64,000 nucleotides of DNA from Pseudothauera nasutitermitis. Its GTDB lineage: Bacteria; Pseudomonadota; Gammaproteobacteria; Burkholderiales; Rhodocyclaceae. Both the position numbers and the translations under genes were made by a program. Below are positions 14,852 to 23,134 of the stretch, piece by piece; positions within the stretch are counted from its first letter, which is position 1, and every line of letters begins with the position of its first letter. The DNA is taken from assembly GCF_004801295.1 (NCBI RefSeq), contig NZ_SSOC01000002.1, positions 1 to 64,000 on the forward strand, in the 5' to 3' direction. The notes under the pieces are model-generated. The model ran no database searches and was not told where the DNA came from. It worked only from the letters and a program-made list of their open reading frames with translations.

Positions 14852-15652
14852 TTACTTGACGATGTTCTTGCCGAACCACTGTTCCGAGATGCGCGCGGCG
14901 GAGCCGTCCTGCTTCATGGCGTTGAGCGCCTCTTCCAGCTTGGCGAGCAGCTCTGTGTTTTCCTTGGCGGTGCCCACGCCGTACTCCTCGGCGCCGAAGT
15001 GGTCTTCCAGCACGCGGTACTCGTCGGCGCGCTTGGCGATGTAGTAGCGGCCCACCACTTCATCCAGCACCACGGCGTCCAGACGGCCGGCGCTCAGGTC
15101 CATCAGTGCGGTCACGTTGTCGCCGAACTTCTTCAGTTCCTTCAGCGCGGCGGTGATTTCGGCTTCCTTCTCCACGGCCTGCACGGCGCTGCTGCCTTCC
15201 TGCACGCCGACCACCTTGCCGGCCAGGTCGGCCTTGGTGTTGATCGGCGAGTTGGCGGCCACCACGATGGCCTGGTGGTTTTCCATGTAGGGCGAGGTGA
15301 AGCCGATGTGCTGCTTGCGCTCCTCGGTGATGGTCAGGCCGTTCCACAGCACGTCGATGCGCCCGCTGTTCAGTTCGGCTTCCTTGGCGCTCCACTCGAT
15401 GGGGCGGAATTCGACATCGACGCCCAAACGGGTGGCGGCCTCGCGGGCCAGGTCGATGTCGAAGCCGACCAGTTTGTTCTGTTCGTCGCGGAAGCCCATG
15501 GGCGGGAAGTTGTCATCCAGGCCGACCACCACTTTCCTGGCTGCGGCCGGCTGGCTGGCAGCTTCGGTGGCGGGTTGTTCGTTGTTGCCGCAGGCGGACA
15601 GCAGCAGACCCGCGGTCAGGGACAGGAGGGTGAGCGCGACAGATTTCTTCAT
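14852..15652 (-). CDS. Polar amino-acid ABC transporter substrate-binding lipoprotein
   Basis: 266 residues. Residues 1-21 are a lipoprotein signal (LLLSAC, Cys21). The mature part begins with a short Ala/Pro linker and then KVVVGLDDNFPPMGF, the classic start of family-3 solute-binding proteins, with VGFDIDLAREAATRLGV and SPYM motifs following. It should be anchored in the inner membrane facing the periplasm and deliver its ligand to the adjacent permease. First gene of the leftward transporter operon; ligand unknown. Confidence 0.93.
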   Translation of the reverse strand: MKKSVALTLLSLTAGLLLSACGNNEQPATEAASQPAAARKVVVGLDDNFPPMGFRDEQNKLVGFDIDLAREAATRLGVDVEFRPIEWSAKEAELNSGRIDVLWNGLTITEERKQHIGFTSPYMENHQAIVVAANSPINTKADLAGKVVGVQEGSSAVQAVEKEAEITAALKELKKFGDNVTALMDLSAGRLDAVVLDEVVGRYYIAKRADEYRVLEDHFGAEEYGVGTAKENTELLAKLEEALNAMKQDGSAARISEQWFGKNIVK

Positions 15653-15856
15653 GGTTCCGATTTACCTGATGATGGACGGGTGATGGCGCCGGATCGGCGG
15701 GCCTTTCAAGCGCACGCGCCACCGTTCGGCCGGAGCCGGCGCGGTGGCGCGGGCGTGATTGTCCGCTTGAAGCGCGGGTGGAGCAAGTTTGCCGCGCCGG
15801 CTGGCATGCGCAAACGGTACGGGCGGCGGACCCGTGCCGTGCCGGCGGCGCGGCGC
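15653..15856. other. Intergenic region with a GC-rich inverted repeat
   Basis: 204 bp between the ABC operon and the TonB receptor gene, both leftward. GCGCCACCG at 15716-15724 pairs with CGGTGGCGC at 15742-15750, leaving a 17-nt loop that is itself GC-rich. No T-run follows on either strand, so factor-independent termination is doubtful. It may mark the end of the receptor transcript. No open frame or clear promoter was identified. Confidence 0.4.
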
Positions 15857-18301
15857 TCAGAAGCTGTACTTGGCGGTCAGCTTGAACTTGCGCGGTTCAC
15901 CGTAGATGTCCTGCGGGCCCCACAAGGTGCTGTAGGCCACCGCCCGGTAGTAGGTACGGTCGAACAGGTTGGTGACGTTGAGCTGCAGGTCCAGGTCCTT
16001 CATCGGCTGCCAGCCGATCAGCAGATCGGTGACGGTGTAGCTGCCCTGCTGGTTGCGCCAGTTCACGCCGTTGGTCGTGCCTTCGGAGTAGAAGCGGCTT
16101 TGCTGGTACAGGCTGCCGCCCACGCGCCAGCCTTGCCATGCGCCTTGCAGCCTGTAAAGCGTGCTGAGCTTGAACTGCTGGCGCGGCGCGGCGGTGTAGA
16201 AGGTCTTGCCGATGAGCGTGGCGTCGGCGTCGCGCACGTACTTGGCGTGGGACCAGGTCAGCCCCGCGCCGACCTGCCAGTTGGGGGTGAGCGCGCCCTG
16301 GATTTCCAGATCGATGCCCTTGCTGCGCACCAGGCCGGACGCTTCGTAGCAAGAAGAAGCCGGGAAGGTCGGGCATGTGCTCTGGTCGTCGAGCACGCGG
16401 GCGCGGTTGGTCTGATCGATCTGGAACAGCGCAACGCTGGCGTTCAGCGCGCCGTCGAAGTATTCGCCCTTGAGGCCGACTTCGTAGTTTTTGCCGACGA
16501 TGGGCTCGATGACCTTGCCGCTGACGTCCTTGGCCGATTGCGGCGTGAAGATGTCGGTGTAGCTGGCGTAGGCGGTGTGCCGCTGGTCCAGATCGTAGGT
16601 CAGGCCGGCGTAGTGGGTGAGGTTGCGGTTGACCTTGTAGCTGCCGGTCCCCGTGCGGTTGTCGTACTCGTACCAGTCCGCGCGCAGGCCCAGCAGCAGC
16701 TTGAGCGGATCGCTCAGATGCAGGCGGGTGGTGGCGTAGAAGCTGTCCTGGCGGTTGACGTTCTCGCTGGTGCCGGTGCGCGTGGCCGTCGGGCGCGTGG
16801 TGCTGCGCGGGTCCCAGGTGGTGATGTCCACGCCGGTGTTGAACGGCGAAGGCTGCCAGGAACGGTTGTAGGTCTTGGTGGTGAGCGACTGGCTGATGGC
16901 GCCGAAGGCCAGTTCGTGGCGGCGGCCGAGCAGCTTGTAGGTGCCGCTGGCCGAGGCTTCGTAGTTCGCCGATTTGTAGTTGTACGCGCCGCCCCACACG
17001 CTGTGGCGGAACGTGGTGTCCGTTTCGCGGTACAGGTAGGTGCCCAGCAGGTCCAGGTCGCGGTCGCTGTGCAGGGTGGACAGGCGCAGTTGCCAGTCGC
17101 CCGCCAGGCGGTGTTCGAGCACACTGAAGATCGTGTCGACGGCACTGTCGGAGTGCTCCCAGTCGTTGCCGGGGAAGGTGGAGCGCGACAGGCCGAGATG
17201 CTGGCCGGTGACCGAGATCGGCAGCCCGCCCCACCAGTTGTTGGTGAAGTCCTTCTGGCGGTGCGCGCCCAGGGTCAGCAGGGTGTCGGGGCCCAGGTCG
17301 GCCTCGATCACGCCGTAGAACAGGTCGTGGTCATGCCGCTCCACGTCGCGGAAGGTCTTGGCGTCCTGCCGGGCGGCCACCACGCGGCCGCGCAGGCTGC
17401 CGGCCTCGTTGAGCGGGCCGCCGAGGTCCACCATGGCGCCGTAGTCGTCCCAACTGCCGGCGCTCAGGGTCACCGAACCCTGGAACTCGCGGGTCGGGCG
17501 CTTGTGGATCAGGTTGATCGCCGCCGAGGGGTTGCCCCGGCCCTGCGCCAGGCCGGCCGCGCCACGCACGATCTCCACGCGGTCGTACAGCGCCATGTTG
17601 GCCTGGGAGCTGGGGATGTAGGAGGAAAACTCGCTGGAGAAACCTTCGTACATCACGTCGGCGTAGAAGCCGCGCGCGCGGATCGCGGGCCGGCCGGGGC
17701 CGTCGCTGCCGGCCAGGTAGAGGCCGGGGGCGGCCTGCACCACGTCCATGATGGAAGTCATGGCCTGGTCGTCCATGCGCTGGCGTGTGATGACGGTGGC
17801 CGACTGAGGGGTTTCGCGCAGCGAGAGCGGCAGCTTGGTCGCGGTGGAGGTTTCGGCGGTGGTGTAGCTGCCGCTGCCCTCGGTGGTGGCGGCGCGTTCC
17901 ACGCGGGCGGTGACGGAGACTTCCCGCATGGTCTGGCTGGCGCCGCCGGCGGGTTTCCGCACCACGAAACCGTTGCCGGCCGGCGTGATGAGCAGGCCGC
18001 TGCCGGCCAGGACGCGCTCCAGCGCCTCTCGTACGCTCAGGTTGCCGCTGAGCTCCGGCGCCTGGCGTCCGCCGACCGCGTCCGGATCGAACAGAATCTG
18101 CTGCCCGCTTTGCTGGCCGATGCGGGTCAGGGTGCCGGCCAAGGTGCCGGCGGGGATGCGGAAATCGAAGCGCGCTTGCTGCTGCGTGCCGCCGGTCTGC
18201 GCGTGGGCGGGCTGGGCGGGGCAGAGCGCGGCGATGGCCAATGCCAGCAGCACGGGTTTGAACGGTGCCCGGGCGGATTGCCGGCAAACGGATCGAGCCA
18301 T
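15857..18301 (-). CDS. TonB-dependent siderophore receptor with N-terminal signalling (STN) domain
   Basis: 814 residues from the ATG at 18301, chosen because CAGGAGT lies 8 nt upstream; an ATG 36 nt earlier lacks this. The signal peptide ends near AHAQ. An STN domain follows (FDFRIPAGTLAGTLTRIGQQSG, VREALERVLAGSGL), then a plug domain (RETPQSATVITRQRMDDQ) and a 22-strand barrel ending in KYSF, the terminal Phe typical of outer-membrane proteins. Family role: energy-dependent uptake of ferric siderophore and signalling to the FecR-like protein. Gene order with the fecR and fecI homologues upstream fits cell-surface signalling. The ligand is not known. Confidence 0.93.
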   Translation of the reverse strand: MARSVCRQSARAPFKPVLLALAIAALCPAQPAHAQTGGTQQQARFDFRIPAGTLAGTLTRIGQQSGQQILFDPDAVGGRQAPELSGNLSVREALERVLAGSGLLITPAGNGFVVRKPAGGASQTMREVSVTARVERAATTEGSGSYTTAETSTATKLPLSLRETPQSATVITRQRMDDQAMTSIMDVVQAAPGLYLAGSDGPGRPAIRARGFYADVMYEGFSSEFSSYIPSSQANMALYDRVEIVRGAAGLAQGRGNPSAAINLIHKRPTREFQGSVTLSAGSWDDYGAMVDLGGPLNEAGSLRGRVVAARQDAKTFRDVERHDHDLFYGVIEADLGPDTLLTLGAHRQKDFTNNWWGGLPISVTGQHLGLSRSTFPGNDWEHSDSAVDTIFSVLEHRLAGDWQLRLSTLHSDRDLDLLGTYLYRETDTTFRHSVWGGAYNYKSANYEASASGTYKLLGRRHELAFGAISQSLTTKTYNRSWQPSPFNTGVDITTWDPRSTTRPTATRTGTSENVNRQDSFYATTRLHLSDPLKLLLGLRADWYEYDNRTGTGSYKVNRNLTHYAGLTYDLDQRHTAYASYTDIFTPQSAKDVSGKVIEPIVGKNYEVGLKGEYFDGALNASVALFQIDQTNRARVLDDQSTCPTFPASSCYEASGLVRSKGIDLEIQGALTPNWQVGAGLTWSHAKYVRDADATLIGKTFYTAAPRQQFKLSTLYRLQGAWQGWRVGGSLYQQSRFYSEGTTNGVNWRNQQGSYTVTDLLIGWQPMKDLDLQLNVTNLFDRTYYRAVAYSTLWGPQDIYGEPRKFKLTAKYSF

Positions 18302-18456
18302 GGGGTACTCCTGTCGATAGATGGATAAACGGGGCATCTACCGGTCTTGACGAAGCAGGGCGCGCAACCCGAACCTTGAATGAGAATTTTTCTATCGATC
18401 GGAATTGAAATTCCGTACGTCGCCCGCCGAGGCGCCGTGCGCCATCGGGGCGGGAA
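18302..18456 (-). promoter_or_regulatory. Upstream region of the TonB receptor gene, candidate ECF/Fur control
   Basis: 155 bp between the fecR-like stop and the receptor start. It contains a perfect 16-bp palindrome, CGGAAT-TGAA-ATTCCG (18400-18415), which on the minus strand presents a GGAATT element reminiscent of FecI-type -35 boxes (GGAAAT). An AT-rich block with GAGAATTTTTCTATC (18382-18396) next to it resembles half a Fur box. No good sigma-70 promoter is visible, in keeping with an ECF-dependent promoter. This is motif-level inference. Confidence 0.4.
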
Positions 18457-19446
18457 TCAGTGCCGCAGGGCGATGAAGACGCTGCCGTCCGGCTGCGGGG
18501 TGACGACGGTCTGCGGCAGCAGGGTGGGCAGCGCCGCGAGGAAGGCGTCCGGCTGGCGCAGATCCACGGTGCCGGACAGGCGCAGCGCGGCGGCGCCGGG
18601 ATGCACCACGCGCACCGGCGCGCCGCGGTAGTGGCTCAGATAGGCCGCCGCATAGGCCAGGGTGTCGGCCTGCAGGATGAGCAGATCCTGCTGCCAGGCG
18701 CCGACCTCGGCCGGCGTGTTGTGGGCGATTTCGGTGCGGCCGACCTGCCTGCCGTCGCGCATGATGGTGGCGCTGTCGCCGGGGGCCAGTTGCCATTCCA
18801 TGTGCGCCTGCCTGGCATCCGGGGTGAGCAGCACGGCGCCGCTCTTGACGCTCACGCGCAGGTAGTCCTCCAGCGCGACCACGTTGAACTCGGTGCCGAT
18901 GTCGCGCACGCGGCTCGCGGTGCTGTGCAGGGTGAAGCGGCGGCGGTCCGCGCCGATGTCGAAGAAGGCTTCGCCATGCTCCAGCACCACGTCGCGCCGG
19001 GCCAGCGTGTAGCGCACGCTCAGGCGGGTGCGCGGCCCCGCGTCGATGCGCGTGCCGTCGCTCAGCGTCAGGCTTTGCGCACCGGCGTCCGCCTGCAGGA
19101 TGTGGTGTTCCACCGGCAGGTAGCGGTACACCGTCCAGCAGAGCAGCAGCAACGCGCAGCTGGCCAGCGCGGCGCGTGGCAGCCAGGCGATGCCGCGCGC
19201 CGCGGCCGGTCTGGGCTTCACGGCGGCGCTGCGGGCGGCCTCGGGCAGGGCGTCGAGTTCTCCCCAGGCCAGGGTGAACTGTTCGTACTCCCGCGCATGC
19301 TCCGGAGCCGCGCGCAGCCAGGCTTGAAACTCGGCTTCCCCGGCGGCGTCGAGTGAGCCGTCACGCCGGCGGAAGAACCAGTCGAGCGCGGCGGCCTCCA
19401 CCGCGCTGGCGGCTTCCTGTTCGGAGAAGGAGCGGGAAGTGTTCAT
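18457..19446 (-). CDS. fecR: FecR-type anti-sigma/sigma-regulator protein
   Basis: 329 residues from the ATG at 19446. Residues 1-85 are the cytoplasmic part with a conserved pair of aromatic residues in AALDWFFRRRDGSL. One membrane helix follows (ALASCALLLLCWTVYRYLP). The periplasmic part has the FecR core (LSDGTRIDAGPRTRLSV, EHGEAFFDI, FNVVALEDYLRVSVKSG) and a C-terminal secretin/STN-like half. It should sense the occupied receptor and control the neighbouring ECF sigma factor. Its start overlaps the end of the sigma gene by 4 nt. Confidence 0.92.
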   Translation of the reverse strand: MNTSRSFSEQEAASAVEAAALDWFFRRRDGSLDAAGEAEFQAWLRAAPEHAREYEQFTLAWGELDALPEAARSAAVKPRPAAARGIAWLPRAALASCALLLLCWTVYRYLPVEHHILQADAGAQSLTLSDGTRIDAGPRTRLSVRYTLARRDVVLEHGEAFFDIGADRRRFTLHSTASRVRDIGTEFNVVALEDYLRVSVKSGAVLLTPDARQAHMEWQLAPGDSATIMRDGRQVGRTEIAHNTPAEVGAWQQDLLILQADTLAYAAAYLSHYRGAPVRVVHPGAAALRLSGTVDLRQPDAFLAALPTLLPQTVVTPQPDGSVFIALRH

Positions 19447-20021
19447 GGCCGGCGGGAACCATCCGGTGCGTCCTGCAGGCTGCGCTTGCAGTGCAGCAGG
19501 CCCAGGCGCACGTGCTTTTCCACCATGCGCACGGAAATGCCCATGCGGGCGGCGATCTCGGTGTGCGGCAGCTCCTCGAACTTGTACAGCAGAAAGGCCT
19601 CGCGCTGGCGTTCCGGCATGGAATCGAGCGCCTGACGCAGGCGTGCCAGGCGCTGACGGGCCTCGGCACGCTCCTCGGGCTGCCAGTGCGCCGGCGCGGC
19701 GGCTTCTCTGCCGGCGGCTTCGCCCTCTTCGCTGCAGGCCTTGTGCGGATCGGCAAAGATCGAGCGGGTCAGCTGTTCCCTGCGCCACAGGTCGTTGGCG
19801 ATGTTGCGCGCCACGCCGCGCAGGAAGGCGCCCAGCTTCTCGATCGGCTGCGGGGCGGCAAGGGCGCGCGCGTAGCTTTCCTGGGCGATCTCCGCTGCGG
19901 TTTCCTTGTCCTTGACGAGCCGGCGGCAAAAGATGAGCAGGTCTTGATCGTAGCGGGAGGGCACGGATGGATCGGCGACGTTCGAGCGCGCGGCGATTAT
20001 GTGAAAGAGAATTGTTCTCAT
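19443..20021 (-). CDS. fecI: FecI-type ECF sigma factor
   Basis: 192 residues if started at the ATG of 20021; the frame extends upstream to 20117 but that part does not look like sigma sequence. Region 2 (YDQDLLIFCRRLVKDKETAAEIAQESYARAL) and region 4 (LDSMPERQREAFLLYKFEELPHTEIAARMGISVRMVEKHV) are typical of iron-starvation sigma factors. A palindrome overlapping the start codon is a candidate Fur operator. The gene is followed without a gap by the fecR homologue and then the receptor, the standard signalling triad. Confidence 0.9.
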   Translation of the reverse strand: MRTILFHIIAARSNVADPSVPSRYDQDLLIFCRRLVKDKETAAEIAQESYARALAAPQPIEKLGAFLRGVARNIANDLWRREQLTRSIFADPHKACSEEGEAAGREAAAPAHWQPEERAEARQRLARLRQALDSMPERQREAFLLYKFEELPHTEIAARMGISVRMVEKHVRLGLLHCKRSLQDAPDGSRRP

Positions 20022-20028
20022 TCTTTCA
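20002..20028 (-). promoter_or_regulatory. Candidate Fur operator at the fecI start
   Basis: A 27-bp imperfect palindrome: TGAAAGA (20002-20008) pairs with TCTTTCA (20022-20028), with GAGAATTGTTCTC (20008-20020, arms GAGAA/TTCTC) in the centre. It resembles a Fur box, though not the exact 7-1-7 consensus, and overlaps the proposed fecI start codon. Iron repression of the sigma gene is the expected logic of such triads. Confidence 0.5.
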
Positions 20029-20083
20029 CAAACCACGGCGGCCGTCGAATGCCATGGGGGAAGGAGGCGGATCGCCGTCATGC

Positions 20084-20109
20084 AAAAAAGAACCCGGCCG
20101 CAGCCGGGT
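20084..20109 (-). terminator. Intrinsic terminator of suhB
   Basis: On the minus strand ACCCGGC-TGCG-GCCGGGT forms a 7-bp stem with a 4-nt loop, followed by a T-rich tract (CTTTTTT). It lies 25 nt after the suhB stop codon. Confidence 0.85.
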
Positions 20110-20133
20110 CTTCGCATTCGCGCTCGTGCAGCC

Positions 20134-20940
20134 TCAGGCCTGCACGGAGGCCGGCCGCCAAGCCTGCACGATGGGCAGGATCTGGGCGAAGATCTTCGGA
20201 CTGCCCGCGACCAGGTTGCCGGTGGTCAGGTAGTCGGATTCGCCGGCCAGGTCGGAGACCAGTCCGCCGGCCTCCTGGATCAGCAGCACGCCGGCGGCCA
20301 TGTCCCACGGCGCCAGGCCCATTTCCCAGAACCCGTCGATGCGCCCGCAGGCCAGCCAGGCCAGATCCAGCGAGGCCGCGCCCGGGCGGCGGATGCCGGC
20401 GGTCTTGCCGGTGAGTTCCTTGAAGGTGGCGATGTAGGCATCCAGGTGTTCGAGCTGCTTGAACGGGAAGCCGGTGCCGATCAGCGCCTCGTTGAGCCGC
20501 ACGCGCTTGGAGACGCGGATGCGCCGGTCGTTGAGGAAGGCGCCGCGGCCCTTGGTGGCGGTGAACAGCTCGTTGCGGTTGGGGTCGAAGATCACCGCCT
20601 GTTCCAGCACGCCTTTCTTCGCCAGGGCGATGGAGACGGCGTACTGCGGAAAGCCGTGGATGAAGTTGGTGGTGCCGTCCAGCGGGTCGATGATCCACTG
20701 GTATTCGGCGTTGGCGGTGTCGCCGGACTCGCCCGACTCCTCTGCTAGAATGCCGTGCTCCGGGTAGGCGTCGCGCAGCACCTCGATGATCGCCGCCTCG
20801 GCCGCGCGGTCCACCTCGGTGACGAAGTCGTTGGGCGACTTGGACTGCACCTTGAGCAGATCGAGATCCAGCGAAGCGCGGTTGATGATGCTGGCGGCCC
20901 GGCGGGCGGCCTTTACGGCGATGGTCAGAGTGGGATGCAT
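20134..20940 (-). CDS. suhB: Inositol-1-monophosphatase family protein SuhB
   Basis: 268 residues, similar to the length of SuhB. The metal-binding motifs of the family are intact: LAEESGE (Glu67-Glu68 region), [17 protein letters not shown] (about 83-99) and [17 protein letters not shown]. The family hydrolyses inositol monophosphates with Mg2+, and in enterobacteria SuhB also joins rRNA antitermination complexes. The gene is divergent from trmJ with 77 bp between the starts, so both promoters must lie in 20941-21017. The same suhB/trmJ pairing is common in betaproteobacteria. Confidence 0.93.
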   Translation of the reverse strand: MHPTLTIAVKAARRAASIINRASLDLDLLKVQSKSPNDFVTEVDRAAEAAIIEVLRDAYPEHGILAEESGESGDTANAEYQWIIDPLDGTTNFIHGFPQYAVSIALAKKGVLEQAVIFDPNRNELFTATKGRGAFLNDRRIRVSKRVRLNEALIGTGFPFKQLEHLDAYIATFKELTGKTAGIRRPGAASLDLAWLACGRIDGFWEMGLAPWDMAAGVLLIQEAGGLVSDLAGESDYLTTGNLVAGSPKIFAQILPIVQAWRPASVQA

Positions 20941-21017
20941 GCGCGTCGGTCTCGCGTGAAGGGAGCGCCGGAGCGGCGCTTCCGCAGAAGTGAAAACTAA
21001 AAACGTTGAATTTTAAT

Positions 21018-21746
21018 ATGAACGGCGCCTCCGCGCTCGACCGCGTCCGCATCGTGCTGTCGCGCACCTCGCACCCCGGCAATATCGGCGCGGCCGCGCG
21101 GGCGATGAAGACCATGGGCCTGTCGCGCCTGTGGCTGGTGGAGCCGCGCGAACATCCCAGCCGCGAAGCCTGGGCGCGCGCCTCGGGCGCGCTGGACGTG
21201 CTCGACCGGGCGCAGGTGGTTTCCACGCTCGAAGAGGCCCTGGCCGGCACCGTGCTGAGCGCGGCGGTCACCGCCCGCCGCCGCGAACTCGCGCTGCCGC
21301 GCCTGCACGCCCGCGAGGCCGCCGCCGAACTGCTGGCATGGGCCGCGCAGGGCGAGGTGGCCCTGGTGTTCGGCAACGAGACCAGCGGGCTGACCAACGA
21401 GGAAGTGGCGCTGTGCGGCATGCCGGTGAGCATTCCGGCCAATCCCGAGTATTCCTCGCTGAACCTCGGCGCGGCGGTGCAACTGCTGTGCTACGAACTG
21501 CGCATGGGCGCGCTGGCGCCGGCCGCGCCGGTCGATCCACGCCCGGAACCGGCCACCCACGACGAGGTGGAGGGTTTCTTCGCCCATCTGGAGCGTGCCA
21601 GCACGCAGAGCGGTTTCCACGACCCGGCCCATCCCAAGCGCCTGCTGCCGCGCCTGCGCCGCTTGTTCGGGCGTGCGCGCCTGGAAAAGGAAGAGGTCAG
21701 CATCCTGCGCGGCCTGCTGACTAGCTTTGAGCGCAAGGCCGATTAA
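21018..21746 (+). CDS. trmJ: tRNA (cytidine/uridine-2'-O-)-methyltransferase TrmJ
   Basis: 242 residues from the ATG at 21018. The SPOUT knot motifs are clear: [23 protein letters not shown] near the N-terminus, [14 protein letters not shown] (about 117-130) and [23 protein letters not shown]. The C-terminal extension with a helical [10 protein letters not shown] region fits TrmJ, which methylates position 32 of certain tRNAs as a homodimer. An upstream in-frame TTG at 21006 is possible but unlikely. The next gene, cysE, follows after 46 bp. Confidence 0.92.
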   Translation: MNGASALDRVRIVLSRTSHPGNIGAAARAMKTMGLSRLWLVEPREHPSREAWARASGALDVLDRAQVVSTLEEALAGTVLSAAVTARRRELALPRLHAREAAAELLAWAAQGEVALVFGNETSGLTNEEVALCGMPVSIPANPEYSSLNLGAAVQLLCYELRMGALAPAAPVDPRPEPATHDEVEGFFAHLERASTQSGFHDPAHPKRLLPRLRRLFGRARLEKEEVSILRGLLTSFERKAD

Positions 21747-21792
21747 AATAGTCGGATATAAACCGGCACCCCGTATCAGGAGAGCAGCATCC

Positions 21793-22548
21793 ATGTTCCA
21801 GAACCTGCGTGAAGACTTGGCCAGCGTTCGCGAGCGCGATCCCGCAGCCCGTTCCACGTGGGAGGTGTTCACTTGTTACCCGGGCGTGCATGCGCTGATC
21901 TTCCATCGCCTCGCGCACGCTGCGTGGACGCGCCGGCTGTACTGGCTGGGGCGCTTCGTCAGCCACATCGGCCGCTTCCTGACCGGCATCGAGATCCATC
22001 CCGGCGCGCGCATCGGTCACCGGGTGTTCATCGACCACGGCATGGGCGTGGTGATCGGCGAAACCGCCGAGGTCGGCGACGATTGCACCATCTACCAGGG
22101 CGTGACCCTGGGGGGTACCTCGCTGTATCGCGGCGAGAAGCGCCATCCCACGCTCGGCAAGGGCGTGGTGGTCGGCGCCGGCGCCAAGGTGCTGGGCGGC
22201 TTCCTGGTCGGCGACGGGGCCAAGATCGGCTCCAACGCGGTGGTCGTCAAGCCGGTGCCGGCGGGGGCCACGGCGGTGGGCAATCCGGCGCGCGTGCTCG
22301 ATCCGGAACGGGATGCGGAGCGCGAGCAAAAGGCCGGGCAGATGGGCTTCTCCGCCTACGGCGTGACCCGCGACATGGACGATCCGCTCTCCAAGGCCCT
22401 GCATGGCCTGCTCGATCACGCGGTGGAGACGGACCGGCGTTTCCAGGTGCTGGTGGAGCGCATGCAGGCGGCCGGGGTGAACATCAATGGCGAGATGGAC
22501 TGCCCCGACGAGTGCGATCCGGCACGCTTGTCCAGGATGGTGGATTAG
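21793..22548 (+). CDS. cysE: Serine O-acetyltransferase
   Basis: 251 residues from the ATG at 21793 (AGGAG about 11 nt upstream). The left-handed beta-helix hexapeptide repeats ([39 protein letters not shown]) and the active-site region with GGTSL and RHPT are present. The enzyme makes O-acetylserine for cysteine synthesis. The C-terminal 60 residues extend beyond the core. Being immediately upstream of iscR and the cysteine desulfurases, it links cysteine supply to Fe-S assembly, as in many betaproteobacteria. Its stop codon overlaps the isc promoter -35 region. Confidence 0.94.
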   Translation: MFQNLREDLASVRERDPAARSTWEVFTCYPGVHALIFHRLAHAAWTRRLYWLGRFVSHIGRFLTGIEIHPGARIGHRVFIDHGMGVVIGETAEVGDDCTIYQGVTLGGTSLYRGEKRHPTLGKGVVVGAGAKVLGGFLVGDGAKIGSNAVVVKPVPAGATAVGNPARVLDPERDAEREQKAGQMGFSAYGVTRDMDDPLSKALHGLLDHAVETDRRFQVLVERMQAAGVNINGEMDCPDECDPARLSRMVD

Positions 22549-22577
22549 TTGACCGATTTTGTCGGGAACCGTATAGT
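22549..22577 (+). promoter_or_regulatory. Sigma-70 promoter of the isc operon
   Basis: TTGACC at 22549-22554 and TATAGT at 22572-22577 are separated by exactly 17 bp. Both hexamers are near consensus. The -35 begins at the last base but after the cysE stop (22546-22548), so isc transcription is independent of cysE. The -10 lies inside the IscR operator. Confidence 0.85.
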
Positions 22578-22597
22578 TGAGTGAAAAATTCGGGTAT
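22573..22597 (+). promoter_or_regulatory. IscR type-1 operator in the isc promoter
   Basis: The 25 bp from 22573 to 22597 begin ATAGTTGA and end TCGGGTAT. Compared with the E. coli type-1 IscR consensus (ATASYYGACTRWWW, then YAGTCRRSTAT), I count 22 of 25 positions matching. It overlaps the -10 box, so binding of [2Fe-2S]-IscR should block the promoter: autorepression of the operon when Fe-S clusters are sufficient. Confidence 0.82.
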
Positions 22598-22637
22598 TGA
22601 TCCCGGACCATTACGCTGATCTGTGCGAGGAGCCATC

Positions 22638-23123
22638 ATGAGACTGACCACCAAAGGACGATTCGCAGTCACGGCGATGATCGATCTGGCCTCGCGCCAG
22701 GCCACCGGCCCGGTCACCCTGGCCGGCATCGCCGAACGCCAGCACATCTCCCTGTCGTATCTGGAACAACTGTTCGGCAAGCTGCGCCGCTACAAGCTGG
22801 TGAGCAGCGTGCGCGGACCGGGCGGCGGCTACCGCCTGGCGCGCGACATGAAGGACATCACCGTGGCCGACATCATCGTCGCCGTGGACGAGCCGCTCGA
22901 CGCCACCCAGTGCGGCGGCAAGCAGAACTGCCACGACCAGCACGTCTGTATGACCCACGACCTGTGGACCAACCTCAACAAGCGCATGTACGAGTACCTG
23001 GCCTCGGTGACCCTGGCCGCGCTGGTGCGCCGCGAGGTGAAGCCGGAAGAGGACGTCAGCATCATCGTCGACGTGCGCCGCCGCGCCATGGTCGCCCTGC
23101 GCGAGGCGGCCGTTTCCGCCTGA
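22638..23123 (+). CDS. iscR: Fe-S cluster-sensing transcription regulator IscR
   Basis: 161 residues from the ATG at 22638, with GAGGAG upstream. The Rrf2-type winged helix (MRLTTKGRFAVTAMIDLA, SLSYLEQLFGKLR) is complete. Cys92, Cys98, Cys104 and His107, the ligands of the [2Fe-2S] cluster in E. coli IscR, are at the same numbers. It should repress its own operon through the operator at 22573-22597. First gene of the isc operon; the next gene follows after 11 bp. Confidence 0.96.
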   Translation: MRLTTKGRFAVTAMIDLASRQATGPVTLAGIAERQHISLSYLEQLFGKLRRYKLVSSVRGPGGGYRLARDMKDITVADIIVAVDEPLDATQCGGKQNCHDQHVCMTHDLWTNLNKRMYEYLASVTLAALVRREVKPEEDVSIIVDVRRRAMVALREAAVSA

Positions 23124-23134
23124 GTACCGCTGCC

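Noticed and set aside
13363-15652. ABC transporter as a phage cargo gene
   Set aside because: It is on the opposite strand, has a typical chromosomal operon layout and codon style like the rest of the host genes; the change of gene type at 13191-13363 marks the boundary better.
15716-15750. GC-rich hairpin as an intrinsic terminator of the receptor gene
   Set aside because: The loop is long and no T-run follows on the minus strand; kept only as an inverted repeat.
13913-18328. 1471-codon open frame on the plus strand opposite the ABC transporter and TonB receptor
   Set aside because: The opposite strand carries clear family motifs throughout (ABC, binding protein, TonB receptor); the plus-strand product is low-complexity shadow sequence.
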